A DNA stretch of 64,000 nucleotides, taken from contig CP141146.1 of NCBI GenBank assembly GCA_035235625.1, positions 12,518,501 through 12,582,500 of the forward strand, in the 5' to 3' direction. Each line of letters opens with the position of its first letter. Position 1 is the stretch's first letter. Positions 47,260-59,785 of this stretch are shown piece after piece. The translations under genes were made by a program, and so were the position numbers. The DNA is from Saururus chinensis (lineage: Eukaryota > Streptophyta > Magnoliopsida > Piperales > Saururaceae). The notes below the pieces were generated by a model that made no database searches, had not been told where the DNA came from, and was given only the letters and a program-made list of their open reading frames with translations.

Positions 47260-47690
47260 TACAAATTCGTGGTTAGAGGAGCTGGGCCGAGTTGGAGGGT
47301 GGCAAAAGAGAAAGCAGGTCAGTGTCAGTGTGAGAACTCATAAGTCAGAAGCTTGACGCCTTCAAAGCCCACATTCCCTGCAGGTGTATGGGCCCACCAC
47401 CCTCAGGCCAGCCATCCGATATTATGGGCCCGGCCGGGAATGGGCCGGGAATCTCCCATCCTGCCCCCGCCGGCTTCTCCGGGCTCTTCCCCCACGTCAC
47501 CACGCCACATCTGGCGCTCTCTTATCCTGCGCAGGTGGCACAATGAACGCTTGGCTATGACCGGGTGGTCACCGATATCTACAATATATCGTCCGGCATT
47601 ATTTCGCGAGATTTTGGTGTGGGTGTTTCTCGTGGGGGTTGACAAAAATGGAAAATGGAAATCTTTGTTGTATCTTAACTTAATCTGAGT
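47260..47690. other. GC-rich island, no gene assigned
   Basis: Sequence from 47340 to 47600 is GC-rich in an AT-rich setting and includes GGGCCCGGCCGGGAATGGG. It resembles a promoter or 5' leader, but no coding exon can be recognised on either side. The 111-codon plus-strand frame has no domain. Confidence 0.3.
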
Positions 47691-48529
47691 GTTTATTACT
47701 GAGTTTAAGGGCATAAATTGTCATTACGATGGGATTGAATGACACAATTTGTATAATGATTGGGTTCTTTTCTTGAGACTTTTTAACTGAAAAGAACATG
47801 CTTTTATATATGCTGGTTTACCTACTTAGGCATTTAAGACGATTTTATTAGTCTTGAACCATGATAATCATTTTCACTTTGTTGCTATAGTTTATTCTCA
47901 TTTTAAACTAATGTTTTATATTCTTTCTCTAGTTTCATAAATATACACTTAGTACATCCACATGGGTCAAAGAGGAATATGTATGTATATGTACTATAAT
48001 ATTGTGAGTCCAGTTTATAGGAGTCTGGGCTCACGCACAACTATATGAACTCAGGCATCATGCGCAGTTGGATTATTTGATAGTGCACATAACTTATGGT
48101 GCATATTTGCTTTATGTCCTGTTGTGCCTATTGGATCTTGATCCAACGACTCATAATGCCCAGGCTCACGCAGTCACGCGTGTGCCTGGGCTCATATAAA
48201 ATTTTTCCTAATACTATTTCCCCACAACATATAAATGAATAAAAAGTCTTGTATCAATTGAGAGCATAACAAAAGCTAGAATCATTATACAATACTGGTT
48301 ATTTTTTGAAATACATTATTGGTATTTACAACTTGCAGCTTGCTTAAATAGTTAAGTATTTTACTAAAGAGATGAGTGGAAAAACTACTATTATATAAGA
48401 AATTAATGATCATAATTAGAATAAACTTTGGCTTGGGCTAGACATATATAATTTGGTAGTTATAAAACATATGCAAAATTGCACTCTACTACCCTTCAAA
48501 GGAAACAAGCAATGTATTTGAGAACTATG

Positions 48530-48631
<102 letters not shown>

Positions 48632-48964
48632 TCACATAAATAACTATCCCATCATAAGTAGTTAGCCATAGTTTATAGAAAGCTTAGTTATGGCTATTAG
48701 TTGTGTAGGGGTTGAATTATATTTTTTACATTGTAAATATTTTTAAGCAAAGTTGTAGTGCAGTGCAATTATATGTGAATGGATGTATTTACTCTTTTTT
48801 TTTCTCTCACCTCTCTTATCCGTATTCTATTTTTTTTCATTCATCTCTTTGGCTCTTACCCTAATTTTTCCTTCAATTCTAACCCCAAACCTGGACATAT
48901 TTTTTGGATAATTTGTTTCATTTGTACCTCACGCCCATGCCAACTTTTACAATCAAAAGTAATA

Positions 48965-49214
48965 CTCCCTTTGTCTTGAAATAAGTGTCCTATTTTGAAA
49001 TAGTCAAATATTTAAGCTACTTGATATCACTCAAAACTTTTTAGAGTAACCCTCTCTAATGACACATATAAAAGCTAATAGAGAGTATTTTAGGAAAAAT
49101 AGCTTAAAAACTTCGTAAGAGTGGAGAAAGTGGTTGACAGTTAAGCAAATGAGAAATTTTTGTCGGGACAAATTATTGTTCTTTAAATGGGACATTATTT
49201 CATGATAGATGGAA
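48965..49214. mobile_element. Stowaway-like MITE, 250 bp
   Basis: CTCCCTTTGTCTTGAAATAA at the left and TTATTTCATGATAGATGGAA at the right, flanked by TA. GTGTCC and GGGACA follow inward as inverted partners. Confidence 0.65.
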
Positions 49215-49514
49215 TAAAAAATATCATTGCTAATTTTTTTTATTTTCTTATCATTTCATTAGTTGAATAATTGTGAACATGTTTGAAGAGATTACACATA
49301 TTAAATGAAGTATGTAGTTATTTTTTAATAAGAAATTGATATGTATTAGCTTGATGTATTAAAGTATGTAAACTTAATATGTAGCTTTCATAATTAGTTT
49401 GTTTAGTTTAAATTTATCATAAAATTGGAATGCTAACGTGATTTAAGGGGAAAAAGCTAATATAGGGACTATATCAAGGGAAATATAGGATTACATGCAT
49501 ATAGACAGAATTTA

Positions 49515-49640
49515 GCATATGCACTCGGCTTAGCTCGAACCGGGCTCGACTCGAACTTTATTCGAGCTTGAATAGGCTCAAGCAAAGTTCGAGCATACCT
49601 CTACTCGACTCAACTTGAGCTCAAACTCGAACCCATAAAT
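49515..49640. repeat. CTCGA-rich degenerate repeat
   Basis: GCTCGAAC, CTCGACTCGAAC, TTCGAGC, GTTCGAGC and ACTCGACTC occur within about 125 bp. Comparable CTCGA-rich tracts are common in plant repeats; the parent element is not identified. Confidence 0.5.
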
Positions 49641-52230
49641 AATACATATATAAAATAAACAATATATATGTGTATATATTATATAAACATAATTTCAATA
49701 CTATTTATTATGTATTTCAGAGGTCGAAGTTCTTTCAGCTCCTCCAAAGTTTGTCTATAGAAAATACATTCTTAGGTACGTCTGTTACCATCTATGTTAG
49801 AAGTAGTTACTTGTTGAATCTTGAAATTGTAGTATTACTTATCTGCTTGTAGTTGAAAGCTTAATATTAATTTCGCTATTAAAAGAAGGTGATCCACTTA
49901 TATGGAAAAAGGAAACTTACTTCTCACCAGAAGTTAGTTATGCTGATTTAATATGGGATATTGAGACTTAATTTTCACATAAGTTGCAACAATATAAGTT
50001 AAGCACACCCTTAACTTACCGCTTGTTATATTATTTACATGTTATGCAACATTGGCCCCCAAGCATATTCCTCTATGTTGTATATTGAATTAGAATATCT
50101 TAATGACATGATTAATCAACATTCACTTAAAAAGAATAATACAAAATAATGTCCAACAAAGACAAATATCTGCAATATACTATACATCATGTAGTTTGCA
50201 AATAAATCATTCATTCACATTTGATGAAAAATACCAAACGTATATATCTTGCCACATATTTTCATATGTGAGGAATTCAACATCTTCCACATAAAAAAAA
50301 TCTTTGTGGCTCAATAATATGAGCAAAAGTAATAAAATGATTTATAAAAAAATGTAAACAATGTTGGAATTAGGGCTTGTTGGGAGATAGATGATCTTAT
50401 CACCTATGCAAAGATGTTAGTTCCTTATGAAGTTTGGTATGATAATTCAAAATTCATATATATGTTGTACAATTTTGAGATCTAAAGAATGTGATTTGGA
50501 CATGGAAACCCAAGCTAAATGAAAAACAAAGAAATTATAATTTTGGAACAAGGAGCGTTCAAATAAATCCAATAATTACCCACAAAATTTGGAGACGTAT
50601 AGAGACATAAAAATGACTATAGATTTTTTTCCAAGAAAATAGATTACGAAAAAACCTCCAAAATCAAGGCAGAACATTATACTATGACGCAGAGTTGTTT
50701 ATGTGCAACAAATTCAACACAACTAAATAACAAGAAAAGATGCATGGAATAACATCAAACTTTAACTAGAAAGAACCATATATGTTAATATCATTCTACA
50801 TGAAATTCACCCAAAAACTCAAATCATAAGTACGTGATCATCCACACATACTTTAGAGTGCACAATGTTTTTAGAAAAATCCCAAATTCAACCTAATTGA
50901 GAAATACACAACTTTCCCTAACTTCCAATGAATTATATCCTAAAAAAATAAATGAAATTGGTCCCAAACGAGTCAGAAAACATGTAAATTATTGATTGGG
51001 GAAGTGATTCACTTACATCTTGAATATTAAGCTTTACATATTGAGAGATCTCCTTCTACTACAAACCCTAGATCACAAAATTGTAAAATTTAGGCTTTTG
51101 AAGCCTAAACCAATGCCCAACCTTAATTATCAAATTAGCATAGACATGAGACTTACCTTTGTCTACCATCAAACCACGCTTGAGGCCAGCCCACAAACTT
51201 GAAGAAAACCTTGCAAACACCAAATTGGCACGAGTGAAGATAAAGGAGATGATGTTCAATGATTTTGATAAAGCTCCATGATGATTTCAAGGAGAATAAC
51301 CAAGAAACAAGAAACAGAGATAGAGAAAGGGGTAGGGGTAGATAGGCAGAGGCCCAAAAAGGAGAAGGAGAAGAAGGATAAAGGTTTTGGTGAGGGGAAA
51401 AGAAAGAGGAAAGGAGCTCACATCCATTTTGGATTGAGGAATTGACCCTCCAATTTGGGAAACTTCCTCCTCTATTCAAATCTATGATTTTCCAAGGATT
51501 TAACACAAAAAATTTAAGAGAAACATATTGAAAATTCTCTCAAAAACTTGGCGCCAACATTTCATGCATGTCTTCTTCATGGGCTTTCCTAGAGCTTATT
51601 TATCCACCTTATGGCCCAAACCCATATTTTTTACTCAAAAAAAAAAAAAAGAACTAGATATACACATGGATTATGGTATAAAGGAAGATGAAATGATCAC
51701 ACTTATAAGGAAACACCATATACTAAGATGTCTAAAAAGCTTTATAGAAATGAATAAATCAATAGTAGTATTTCATGCTAATCGGGATAGATTTTCTTTG
51801 AACAAAGAGCCCATGAGGAGGTATAATTTTCTTAGTTGACCTAAGTGAAACATTTTAATACAAAGATTACATCTTCACATGAGATCTTTATATTAAAAGT
51901 TTGACGTCATACTACTTTGACTTATTTATGCCTATGTGTGAAAGATTATAGTGATAAATATTTCTTTGAAGTTACATCAATTCATACCAACCCCCCTTCA
52001 TTCACATTCACATGTAAGTGTGAAGGATTATGGTGACACATATTTCATTCACATTCACATGTTTGTTGAATACCTTCTTTTTCTTATTGAATTTCATTGC
52101 CTTTTCTTTTAGATATATTTTTGAGGGTATTTTCTTGACATAAGAGTATCAGTTCATTTTCCTTCTTTTTATTGCATTTAGTAATTTTCTTGGTTTCTAT
52201 TTTCTTTTTTGACAAAAAAAGGTAAATAAT
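49641..52230. other. Gene-free AT-rich stretch
   Basis: No supportable gene. A minus-strand frame of 117 codons at 51153-51506 has no recognisable domain. A small duplication around ATTCACATTCACATG occurs at about 52000-52062. Confidence 0.4.
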
Positions 52231-52234
52231 ATAA

Positions 52235-52370
52235 CCTTTGTCCCATTTATTAGCTCTAGTTGGGAAAAAATTTTATTCCATTTAAATAACCCCATTTGGC
52301 TCAATTCAAGTGCTTATATACTTAAAACCTATTTTTCTAAGTGGCGCTATTAATATGGGAGGGAAGGAGT
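52235..52370. mobile_element. Possible Stowaway-like fragment
   Basis: The right end ATTAATATGGGAGGGAAGGAG is followed by TA. The left end, TTTGTCCCATTTATTAGC, is an eroded counterpart. Confidence 0.4.
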
Positions 52371-52375
52371 AATAT

Positions 52376-52680
52376 TTTGTACTCATGCATTGTAAAATAT
52401 TATAATAAAAAATTTCTTGCCTAAAAGGGTGAATGAAACTTCATATAATTTTTAGAGTTGACTTTATAAATTGACTGGGACAAATATTTTTTTCTTCTTT
52501 TATATTTTCTCTTGAGCCAAAAAATGTAAATGATAATATTGTGTATTCATACATTTCAAAACATTATAGTAAAAAAAATTATTGCATAAAGGAGTGAATG
52601 AAACTTCACAAAATTTTAACGGTTGACTTTGTAAATTGACAACAACAAATATTCTTTATTTTTTGCTGAAAGACACATAG
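52376..52680. repeat. Tandem duplication, unit about 165 bp
   Basis: Two units share GTGAATGAAACTTCA, GGTTGACTTTGTAAATTGAC (or near) and ACAAATATT in the same order (first copy about 52376-52500, second about 52540-52660). Confidence 0.65.
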
Positions 52681-54046
52681 TTTTCTTCTCAATATCAAAT
52701 AACACATTATGAAATCTTTATTTTTTATGCATTAATCTTTTATTCATAATATCAACTAAGAAATGCTTCTGATTCTCCCCTGTCTCAAGCTTAGTAACAA
52801 AAGATTTGAAGCTACAATTACTAAAACTGCACACAATTGACTTTATATTCTTTCACCATTATGATGTATTTAACTAAACTCTTATTAATTATCAGTTTAG
52901 AAACTAGAATGGGTATTTCATTGCTTTTTTGAGTCCATCTAGAGCATGCTAGCTAATGTCTTTCTTTTTTCACTTTAATAAGGCAAAATAATCCCCAAAA
53001 ATATAATACAAATCTTAAACAATTCTTTATGCGTATAACATTCAAAAAATTACTAAACAAATTAATTTCCTCCACATTATCTTTATCTATAAGTAGTGAA
53101 AAGACTTGAAAAAACCTTCACCAAAATTCATCCAAATAACCAATATGGAAATTGCATTACCTTCCACTCATATATTTTTTTGATAAGAAACTCTCCTCTC
53201 ATTTTTTATAAGCATGGATAACGGCAAAGAGGAGCCGCGAGATATTCCCCAAAATCTCATCTCTCATTAAAACAACAAAAGCCAGGTGGGCCCACCAACT
53301 ATCACTTCACGGCCGTTATCCGGTAGAAAGCCTGCGGGTGACCGGCTGCGGAAGTTATTTTAGTTAATTTTACCCGCCAGAGCGGAGCCCCGCCTCCCCC
53401 GCGTCTGAAAATCGGAAACCGGAATCCGCTTCGCGCCCCCGCCATCTGCAGCACCGGCACGCCCCGGATTGCCCCGAATCCGCGCCCGATACGGCTTCTC
53501 CGACACGCCCGGCGCGGCGGCGAGATACTGCGGATTCGCCGCTTCGCCATTTTTGGGCAGTCCCGGCCTACAAATCCGCCTCCGACACGCACAACTGAAA
53601 GCTCGTTCATGTTCAACCGTCCCTGAATCCTCTTCGTCTTCTTCTTCTTGCTGCATTTCTTTGCATGTTTTCTTCCTTGTTTTGGTTCCAGATAGTCGTC
53701 AAAACTCAGTTTTCTGCTCGGTTTATTGCGTTTTTGTGTTCTGTTGGCATTTTTTGAGGTTTTTGGGGTGCTGAATGCGGCGGAAAATTCGAATTTTCGG
53801 CTCTCCGGCACTGAAATTTTGTAAATTTTGCGTTTAGTTGTTGCTCTGGGCATGTTGGGAACTGGAAACCGTCGGAAATCCAAAATTTCGGCTGTCTGAA
53901 ACTGGGTTTTGTCTTGCTGCATTTGGTCGTTTTTGGGTCTCTGTTTGAGGTGTGCAGAATTTGATCTTTTTTATTCTTCATTTTGTGGCCTGAATCGCTG
54001 TTTGCGTCTCAGAAGGAGGTACCCATCAAGCTGACTACTGGGTCTG

Positions 54047-54152
54047 GGAAAACCACTTCCATTTTCTTTCATTGTCATTCGGCTCCGGTGAAACCACTTC
54101 CATTTTCGTCCTAAGCCGCGATTTGGGTCTCACGAAACCGCTTCCATTTTCG
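54047..54152 (+). repeat. Threefold leader motif
   Basis: GAAACC(A/G)CTTCCATTTTC, allowing one extra A in the first copy, occurs at about 54047, 54090 and 54133, spaced 43 bp apart. It lies in the promoter or leader of the LHW-like gene. Confidence 0.75.
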
Positions 54153-54294
54153 GATCTCGGAAAACCGCTGTCTGGTTGCAGCTCCCCAGGACTATACCAG
54201 TGCCGGGAAACAGATTCGTCCTTTTAAAGTAGCTGAATAGTTCCTGGATCCCTTTACACCAGTGTTTCAGTTTCCTGCGCTCAATTGCCCCTTC

Positions 54295-54423
54295 ATGCGT
54301 CCCAAACCGCCTTCTTCTGCTGAAACCACCTCGGCAGTCGGCGTATCAATCAGAAGGGTGGCGGTTTTCGTTGCTCCCAAGGCCTCGTTTCCGGCCACAA
54401 AGACCGGTTCCTCGGTCTGTTGA
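54295..54423 (+). promoter_or_regulatory. Upstream ORF 1 in the LHW-like leader, 42 codons
   Basis: ATG at 54295 to TGA at 54421-54423. The peptide is rich in Ser, Thr, Val and Lys and ends in Cys; its middle reads AVGVSIRRVAVFVAP. It begins 325 bp upstream of the main ATG. As I recall, Arabidopsis LHW-family loci are annotated with conserved peptide uORFs (CPuORF6 to 8), which fits this position, but I could not compare the peptides. Confidence 0.5.
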
Positions 54424-54527
54424 TGGAAAGGCCGGACCTTTTACTCCCCACCGCTAAGCCCGACGAGCGGCGGAGCGGGGATCTTCGACGGACGCAGGCA
54501 GGCCGAGGCTCCCGTCGGGGAAGCTAG
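54423..54527 (+). promoter_or_regulatory. Upstream ORF 2, 34 codons, overlapping uORF 1 stop
   Basis: Its ATG overlaps the stop of uORF 1 (TGATG), and it ends TAG at 54525-54527. The peptide starts MERPDLLLPTAKPDERR and ends Arg- and Gly-rich. The overlap would allow termination-reinitiation. The sequence here is more GC-rich than the surrounding leader, which suggests coding constraint, but that is inference. Confidence 0.5.
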
Positions 54528-54619
54528 TACCAGCCGCGCTCATACACAAAATTACAATCTATTTATTACAATTTATCTTAGATTTCGAACGTTTCAGTGT
54601 CTGCAAATTGAAGAACAAC

Positions 54620-57600
54620 ATGGCCGAACAGATGAAGGAAGCAATTCAAAGCCTCTGTTGCAGCCATGGCTGGGCTTATGGCCTCGTCTGGCGGACTCGT
54701 AGCCGTGATTCCATGTAAGATTCATCACTGGATATTCATTCTCAGTCTCGCCGTTCCGTTTTGGCCGTTTCACAGTCACATTCACTGTTTCCCTTCAATT
54801 CTTGCATTTGGGCTTCCTAGTTGACCACCGGCAATAATTGGAATTTGTTATTTGTCATTGTGTGCGATTAAGTGATAAGCATAAGAAATTATCAATTTGT
54901 TGTTGGTTTTGTTAACTATTTTTTCTGCTTCCTTTGTTGACCACTGCCAATAATGGGAATTTGTTATTCCCTCTTTGTGATTAAGTGATAAGCATTCGAA
55001 ATTATCAATTTTTTGTTGGATTTGTTTATCCTTTTTCCGCAGTTGGTTAGTTCTATAATTCTTATATATGTTTGGTAACTAAATATTCTGACTGTGTCGG
55101 TTGATTCTGTCTTTAATGTTATTTATATTTGCTATGTTGACCCTTTTTTCCTGAAAGATTTAATGCATAAATGGTTTGTACAACTGGGTCCCGCAGGGGT
55201 CCACTAGATTTAACCCCATCCTGATACGTGGGCCCCGCCATGTAGCATACTTGTATGTATTATTATGGTACATGACTTATAGTTGCTTTTAGTTTATGTA
55301 ATATTTTTTGTCGCATTTCCACTTATGTTTTATTCTTTGGCTTGCTATGTTGACCATTTTGTATGTGACCTTGTTTTAGTTGCTTATTCCTGCTTTTGTT
55401 TTTCTTATTTCTTCTGCTTAGAGATTTGAATGGTCAACTGTAGTTAGTCCGATCCCTCTATCAGTACTAATATTAATTCAATTATCTTCTCCCGTTTTTG
55501 TTATGATGTCAACTGCATCAGTATATTTAATGTTTTCCTTCTCTGTCTGGTGGTTGTTTGGGCGGTGCCCGTTGCTGTGCTTTGATGGCGCTTATTTCAC
55601 CTTCTCTGGCATCATGATGCTTATTGTTTATTACATTTATGATTTACATTCCATTTATATGCATCTAGCACCTGGTATTTTCTTGCATGTGAAACTCTTT
55701 TAGCCTAGAACCAAATGAAGTGGACTTCCCTTCAGTTGAATGATACTCCTTGTCTCGAGAAAATGGTTTATTGGTTCACATAGCTGCTTTTACTGCTTTG
55801 AATTGTTTAATTGATGATCTTGCTGTGCTAGGATGCTGATGCCAGAAGATGTGTATCATGAAGAAGAAGTAGGCATGGTGATTGAGAGGATGCTTCATCA
55901 GGTTCATGTGGTGGGGGAGGGGTATGTGACCTTGTATTTTATTGACAGTTTACCAGCTTTGGGCTTTTGTTATTAATATTTTTTTTAGTTGTTAATTTAA
56001 ATTGGTGCTTCATTCTGTTTTTATCTTGCCTCATCATACGCGATATGGATAATTGTTGTGTTCTAATACATGATGCTGCATTTTTGGGAACCTTGATTCA
56101 GCATTACCTTATCTTCCCTCACATATTGTCACTTATTCTCGATCATATATTATTTTATACCATTCTTACTGGATGACGAGATATACTTATGTTGCTCTGT
56201 GTATCTGCAGAATTATTGGACAAGTTGCTTTCAGTGGGAAGCATAGGTGGATCTTCTCTGAAACCCGCTGTGGAGATCCAGTTAGCCTCAGCGACAATCA
56301 AGATGGTTTTCAGGTACAAATGACATGTCGCAATATGTAGGTGTTATATTTTTGTGACAACAACAATATATTTTGACCTATATTTGGGACCCTGCTCAAG
56401 TTCTATTATTTGAAGAGTCTAGTGAAAAGTTTGACTTCAGTGAGGGAGAACTTCCAGCATGTGTTCCTTGTCCAAATATAACACCAGTTTCATGTCATCC
56501 TTTTTTGTGGCAGATACTTTTTTGGTGTTTGGATAAGTTGTGATTCTGAATGGCCATCGTGTGATTGTCTTGTTTACTCGTTTGAATTCTTGTCCAGGAT
56601 CCTGCTGAATGGGACCACCAGTTTTCAGCCGGAATTAAAGTAAGAACAGCCTTAGCTACTTGGCTAAACTTTGAAACAACTGCTGATATTCCATGTTTTA
56701 CAGATACATTAAGTGGTTCTGTCATGTTCTCAGCATCTGAATAGGATTTACATAAATGCTTATCTGTTTTCTTTACGTTGCAGACAATTGCATTAATTCC
56801 TCTTTCTTCACAAAACGTGCTTCAGTTTGGGTCCCACCAAAAGGTTAGTAGTGTGAAAAATCTGATTGTAAACTGAATTTCCATTTTTTTTTTGTTTTGA
56901 AAACAACATGGTTTGAAGATGCTTATATATTGAGATCCTAACAGCTTTTTACTGAATTTTGGATTGGAAACCGAATTTTGTTCATAGAATGAGGATGCTG
57001 ATAACCCTACACCACTTGCTGTCCAACAAAATTATACACCAGGTTTTGATTGGACAGAGAAAAGTGGGTCTCACTTGACAATAGGAGGACCCACATTTCT
57101 TTGTCCAATCAAAACCTAGTGTAAGGTTTTGTTGGGCAGAAACTGGTGTAGGAAAATCATTATCCTAGAATAATATGCTTAAACAAATGTGGCCAGAAGA
57201 TGCTCTTACATTTAGGGCCTAGATGCATTCTTTGGTTGACATCATCATGTTATTCAGAAGCACACTTAAAATCTTACTTCTCAAATGCTAAATATGTTAG
57301 CTCTACTGTTTCTGCTATTGTTGATTGCATTTTATTTTTATGAGAACATCATTTGAGCAATTACGCAAACTTGATTTTTGAGAGGAACTGATGTTCTGTT
57401 ACAGATATGTGAAAACTTGGAATTTGTGGATGACACTAGAAGTTTATTTCGGAAGCTGGAAAGTTCACCTGAATCTTTTTATTCTGGTAGTGTACGGAAG
57501 GATAATGGCAGCTCCATAGAACCAAGTAAGGCAATGCCTTCGGGGGCATTCATGCCAGGGTCATCATTACCAAAACTGCAGTTGAATGGATTCTCACAAG

Positions 57601-59785
57601 AATCTAGTTCTAGTCCTACTAATATTTCAAGTCCCACTGCAGCAAGAAGTGCATGGGGTAGTGGGGCACCCTCATTAGCATCAGTGGAGCCACAACTTCT
57701 ATTGAAAATGCGCAGGCATGGATCTGCAAATTTGATGTCGCCAACTTGTTCAAATGCTGTTCACCCTTGTCAGAAGACACTGCCCAGTACCCAGGGGTAT
57801 TCAGATACAACTAGCGGATCAGTTGAGACAGGAGTTGAATTTGATTCCCCTGTTTATGGAGCAGGGACAGGTACTGGCGCCCAACATTTAGCTCTATTGT
57901 TCAGTTCTAATGAAGGTCCAGTACTTTCGGAAAATTTATATGCAACTGGTCCACCATTTGGTCCACATACCCCGCGGGGACCAGCTAGCTTCCAAATGGT
58001 TCAAGGAGGTTTCGAACCATTGAATGCTTCATTGTGTCGTTCAAATTCAACTGCAGTGAACATGACATCCCAGTGGATGAATAATTCTTTACTACCACAC
58101 CCCGATGATGATCTGCTACGAGCTTTAGGTGTTCCCTCTTTTGCTCCAGGTATGGCTGGAAGGGATGTAATTGGCGATCCAATTGGTCATGGCGTTCGAC
58201 TATCAACCCTTCGAAGAACAGCATCGTCTGTTGATGTAATTGGTGATGGCAAAGATGGTCCTATGAATGCACCAGCATGGCTTTCTTCAAGTGAAAACTT
58301 GTTTGATGGTCTAGGGGATATTGTATCGCCAGAAAGCAGCGGCCACTCCTCCAGCCTGAATATTAGTCCTTCTGACTCCTCAAATTTGGATGTGGGGTCC
58401 AATCCTGGGTCGCGTAAGGGGTTTTTCGCTGAATTTGGTCTTGGACAATTGTTGTCTGTTGGTGGTGGTGGTGTAAATACTGCTACTAGTCTTAGAGATA
58501 ATCGGTCATCTATACTTACATTGCCAAGAGCAAGCAGCACCTTAGGCTTCAATAGTCAAGTCAGGTTGTCTGATCCCTCTTTCTTGAGTAGAAGCACGAA
58601 TACTTTGCTGCCTCAGAATACTGGTACGACCGCACAAGTGCCTCCAGGGGATGTTCACTCAGCATCCCTTGTCAGTTCGTGGATCAATGGAGGGAACAAT
58701 GTGACTGGAGAGAGTAGTAATACTGTTCAGCCTAAGAAGTCAGAGGATCCTGCTAAAGTCCCCCGGAAAAGAGCTAGGCCAGGGGAAAGTACTCGCCCTA
58801 GGCCTAAAGATAGGCAGCAAATTCAAGACAGGGTCAAAGAGTTGCGGGAGCTTGTGCCAAGTGGTGCAAAGGTGAATTATTGTGATTATGGTAATGCTTT
58901 CTCATTCATCTGTCTGAAAATTCATTTGGTGAATGATTTGATTTTACAGTGTAGTATTGATTCACTGTTGGATCGGACTATTAAGTACATGCTCTTCCTG
59001 CAAAGTGTGATCAAGTATGCTGATACATTTAAACAGGAGGATGTGCCCAAGGTAAGAAAAGATCACCATTTAACCAGTAAGGTGAAGATATAATCTTATA
59101 TTTCTTTTCCTTATATTTCTTTTTATGCAGATGATTGACAGGGGAAATGGTTTTGTACTGAAAGACTCTAGTGATAATGGTGAAGGATTTACCTGGGCGT
59201 TTGAAATTGGGGGTACAACCATGGTCTGTCCAATTATGGTAGAAGACATAAAACCCACAGGCCAGATGCTTGTTGAGGCAATACTTCCTTCTTCCCATCA
59301 TGCCTTCTTTTTGTCTGTATATGCCATCCTTTCATTCCTATTAGAATTCTGACCTTTATCAGCTTCCAGAACCTCTCTTCACTTGCTCTTTTTTCCAGTT
59401 GCAGATGCTCTGTGAAGAACATGGCTTATTTCTCGAAATAGCAGACATAATTAGGGGCTTTGGTCTGATTATTTTGAAGGGGGTGATGGAAACTAGAGAT
59501 GATAAGATATGGGCTCGGTTTGTTGTCGAGGTAACTGTTACAGGCCTTGCCTAACATCTAAAACAATTTCTCTAGTCCCTTTCTTCCCCTTATTCTGCTT
59601 GATTCTTGTGACTGCTACAGGCAAACAGGAAAGTCACGAGGACAGAAATATTTCTCTCTCTTATTCAACTTCTACAGCAAACCTCAACAAGCAGCGTCAC
59701 TTCAGCCAGTGAACCTCCAAACATGAGCGGTCCTGGAGTCCCTGGAATGGCCAATTATCAACAATCTCCTGTACCCTTCCATTAG
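54620..59785 (+). CDS. LONESOME HIGHWAY-like bHLH transcription regulator, ten exons
   Basis: Exons read by splice sites: 54620-54714, 55832-55921, 56211-56313, 56598-56639, 56784-56843, 57405-58871, 58950-59051, 59131-59277, 59405-59530 and 59621-59785; about 798 residues, phases consistent. The N-terminal MYC_N-like domain (residues 1 to about 155) has GWAYGLVWRTRS and IIGQVAFSGKHRWI, then TIALIPLSSQNVLQFGS. A long Ser-rich linker follows. The atypical bHLH (about 584-653) has RKRARPGEST, RQQIQDRVKELRELVPSGAK, then SIDSLLDRTIKYMLFLQSV. The C-terminal ACT-like region has EEHGLFLEIADIIRGFGLII and LKGVMETRDDKIWARFVVE. Known family members act in the nucleus and, with TMO5-type bHLH partners, promote vascular cell division. 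Intron 5 holds a MITE; intron 8 is GC-AG. LHW versus paralogue (EMB1444-like) is not settled. Confidence 0.9.
56993..57165. mobile_element. hAT-type MITE, 173 bp, in intron 5 of the LHW-like gene
   Basis: A foldback starting GGATGCTGATAACCCTACAC and ending GTAGGAAAATCATTATCC, with flanking octamers TAGAATGA and TAGAATAA (one mismatch). Strongly paired inside around GTGGGTCTCAC. Same family and size as 30119-30292. Confidence 0.8.

Larger units (their letters stand above)
53290..54619 (+). promoter_or_regulatory. Promoter and long 5' leader of the LHW-like gene
   Basis: GC content rises sharply at about 53300 and stays moderate to the start codon at 54620. The long open frames here on either strand have no domains. 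The transcription start cannot be placed by eye. A possible leader acceptor, TTTCAG at 54592-54597, could remove part of the leader. The region contains a threefold motif (54047-54152) and two upstream ORFs. Confidence 0.5.

Noticed and set aside
53302-53922. 206-codon minus-strand frame upstream of the LHW-like gene
   Set aside because: It lies in a GC-rich promoter or leader, is basic and low in conserved pattern, and is matched by equally long frames on the other strand.
57378-57404. Start of the large LHW-like exon at 57378 as a separate gene start
   Set aside because: The apparent first codon is TTG in the intron, and a good acceptor (TTACAG) at 57404 places the exon start at 57405 with upstream family-specific exons.
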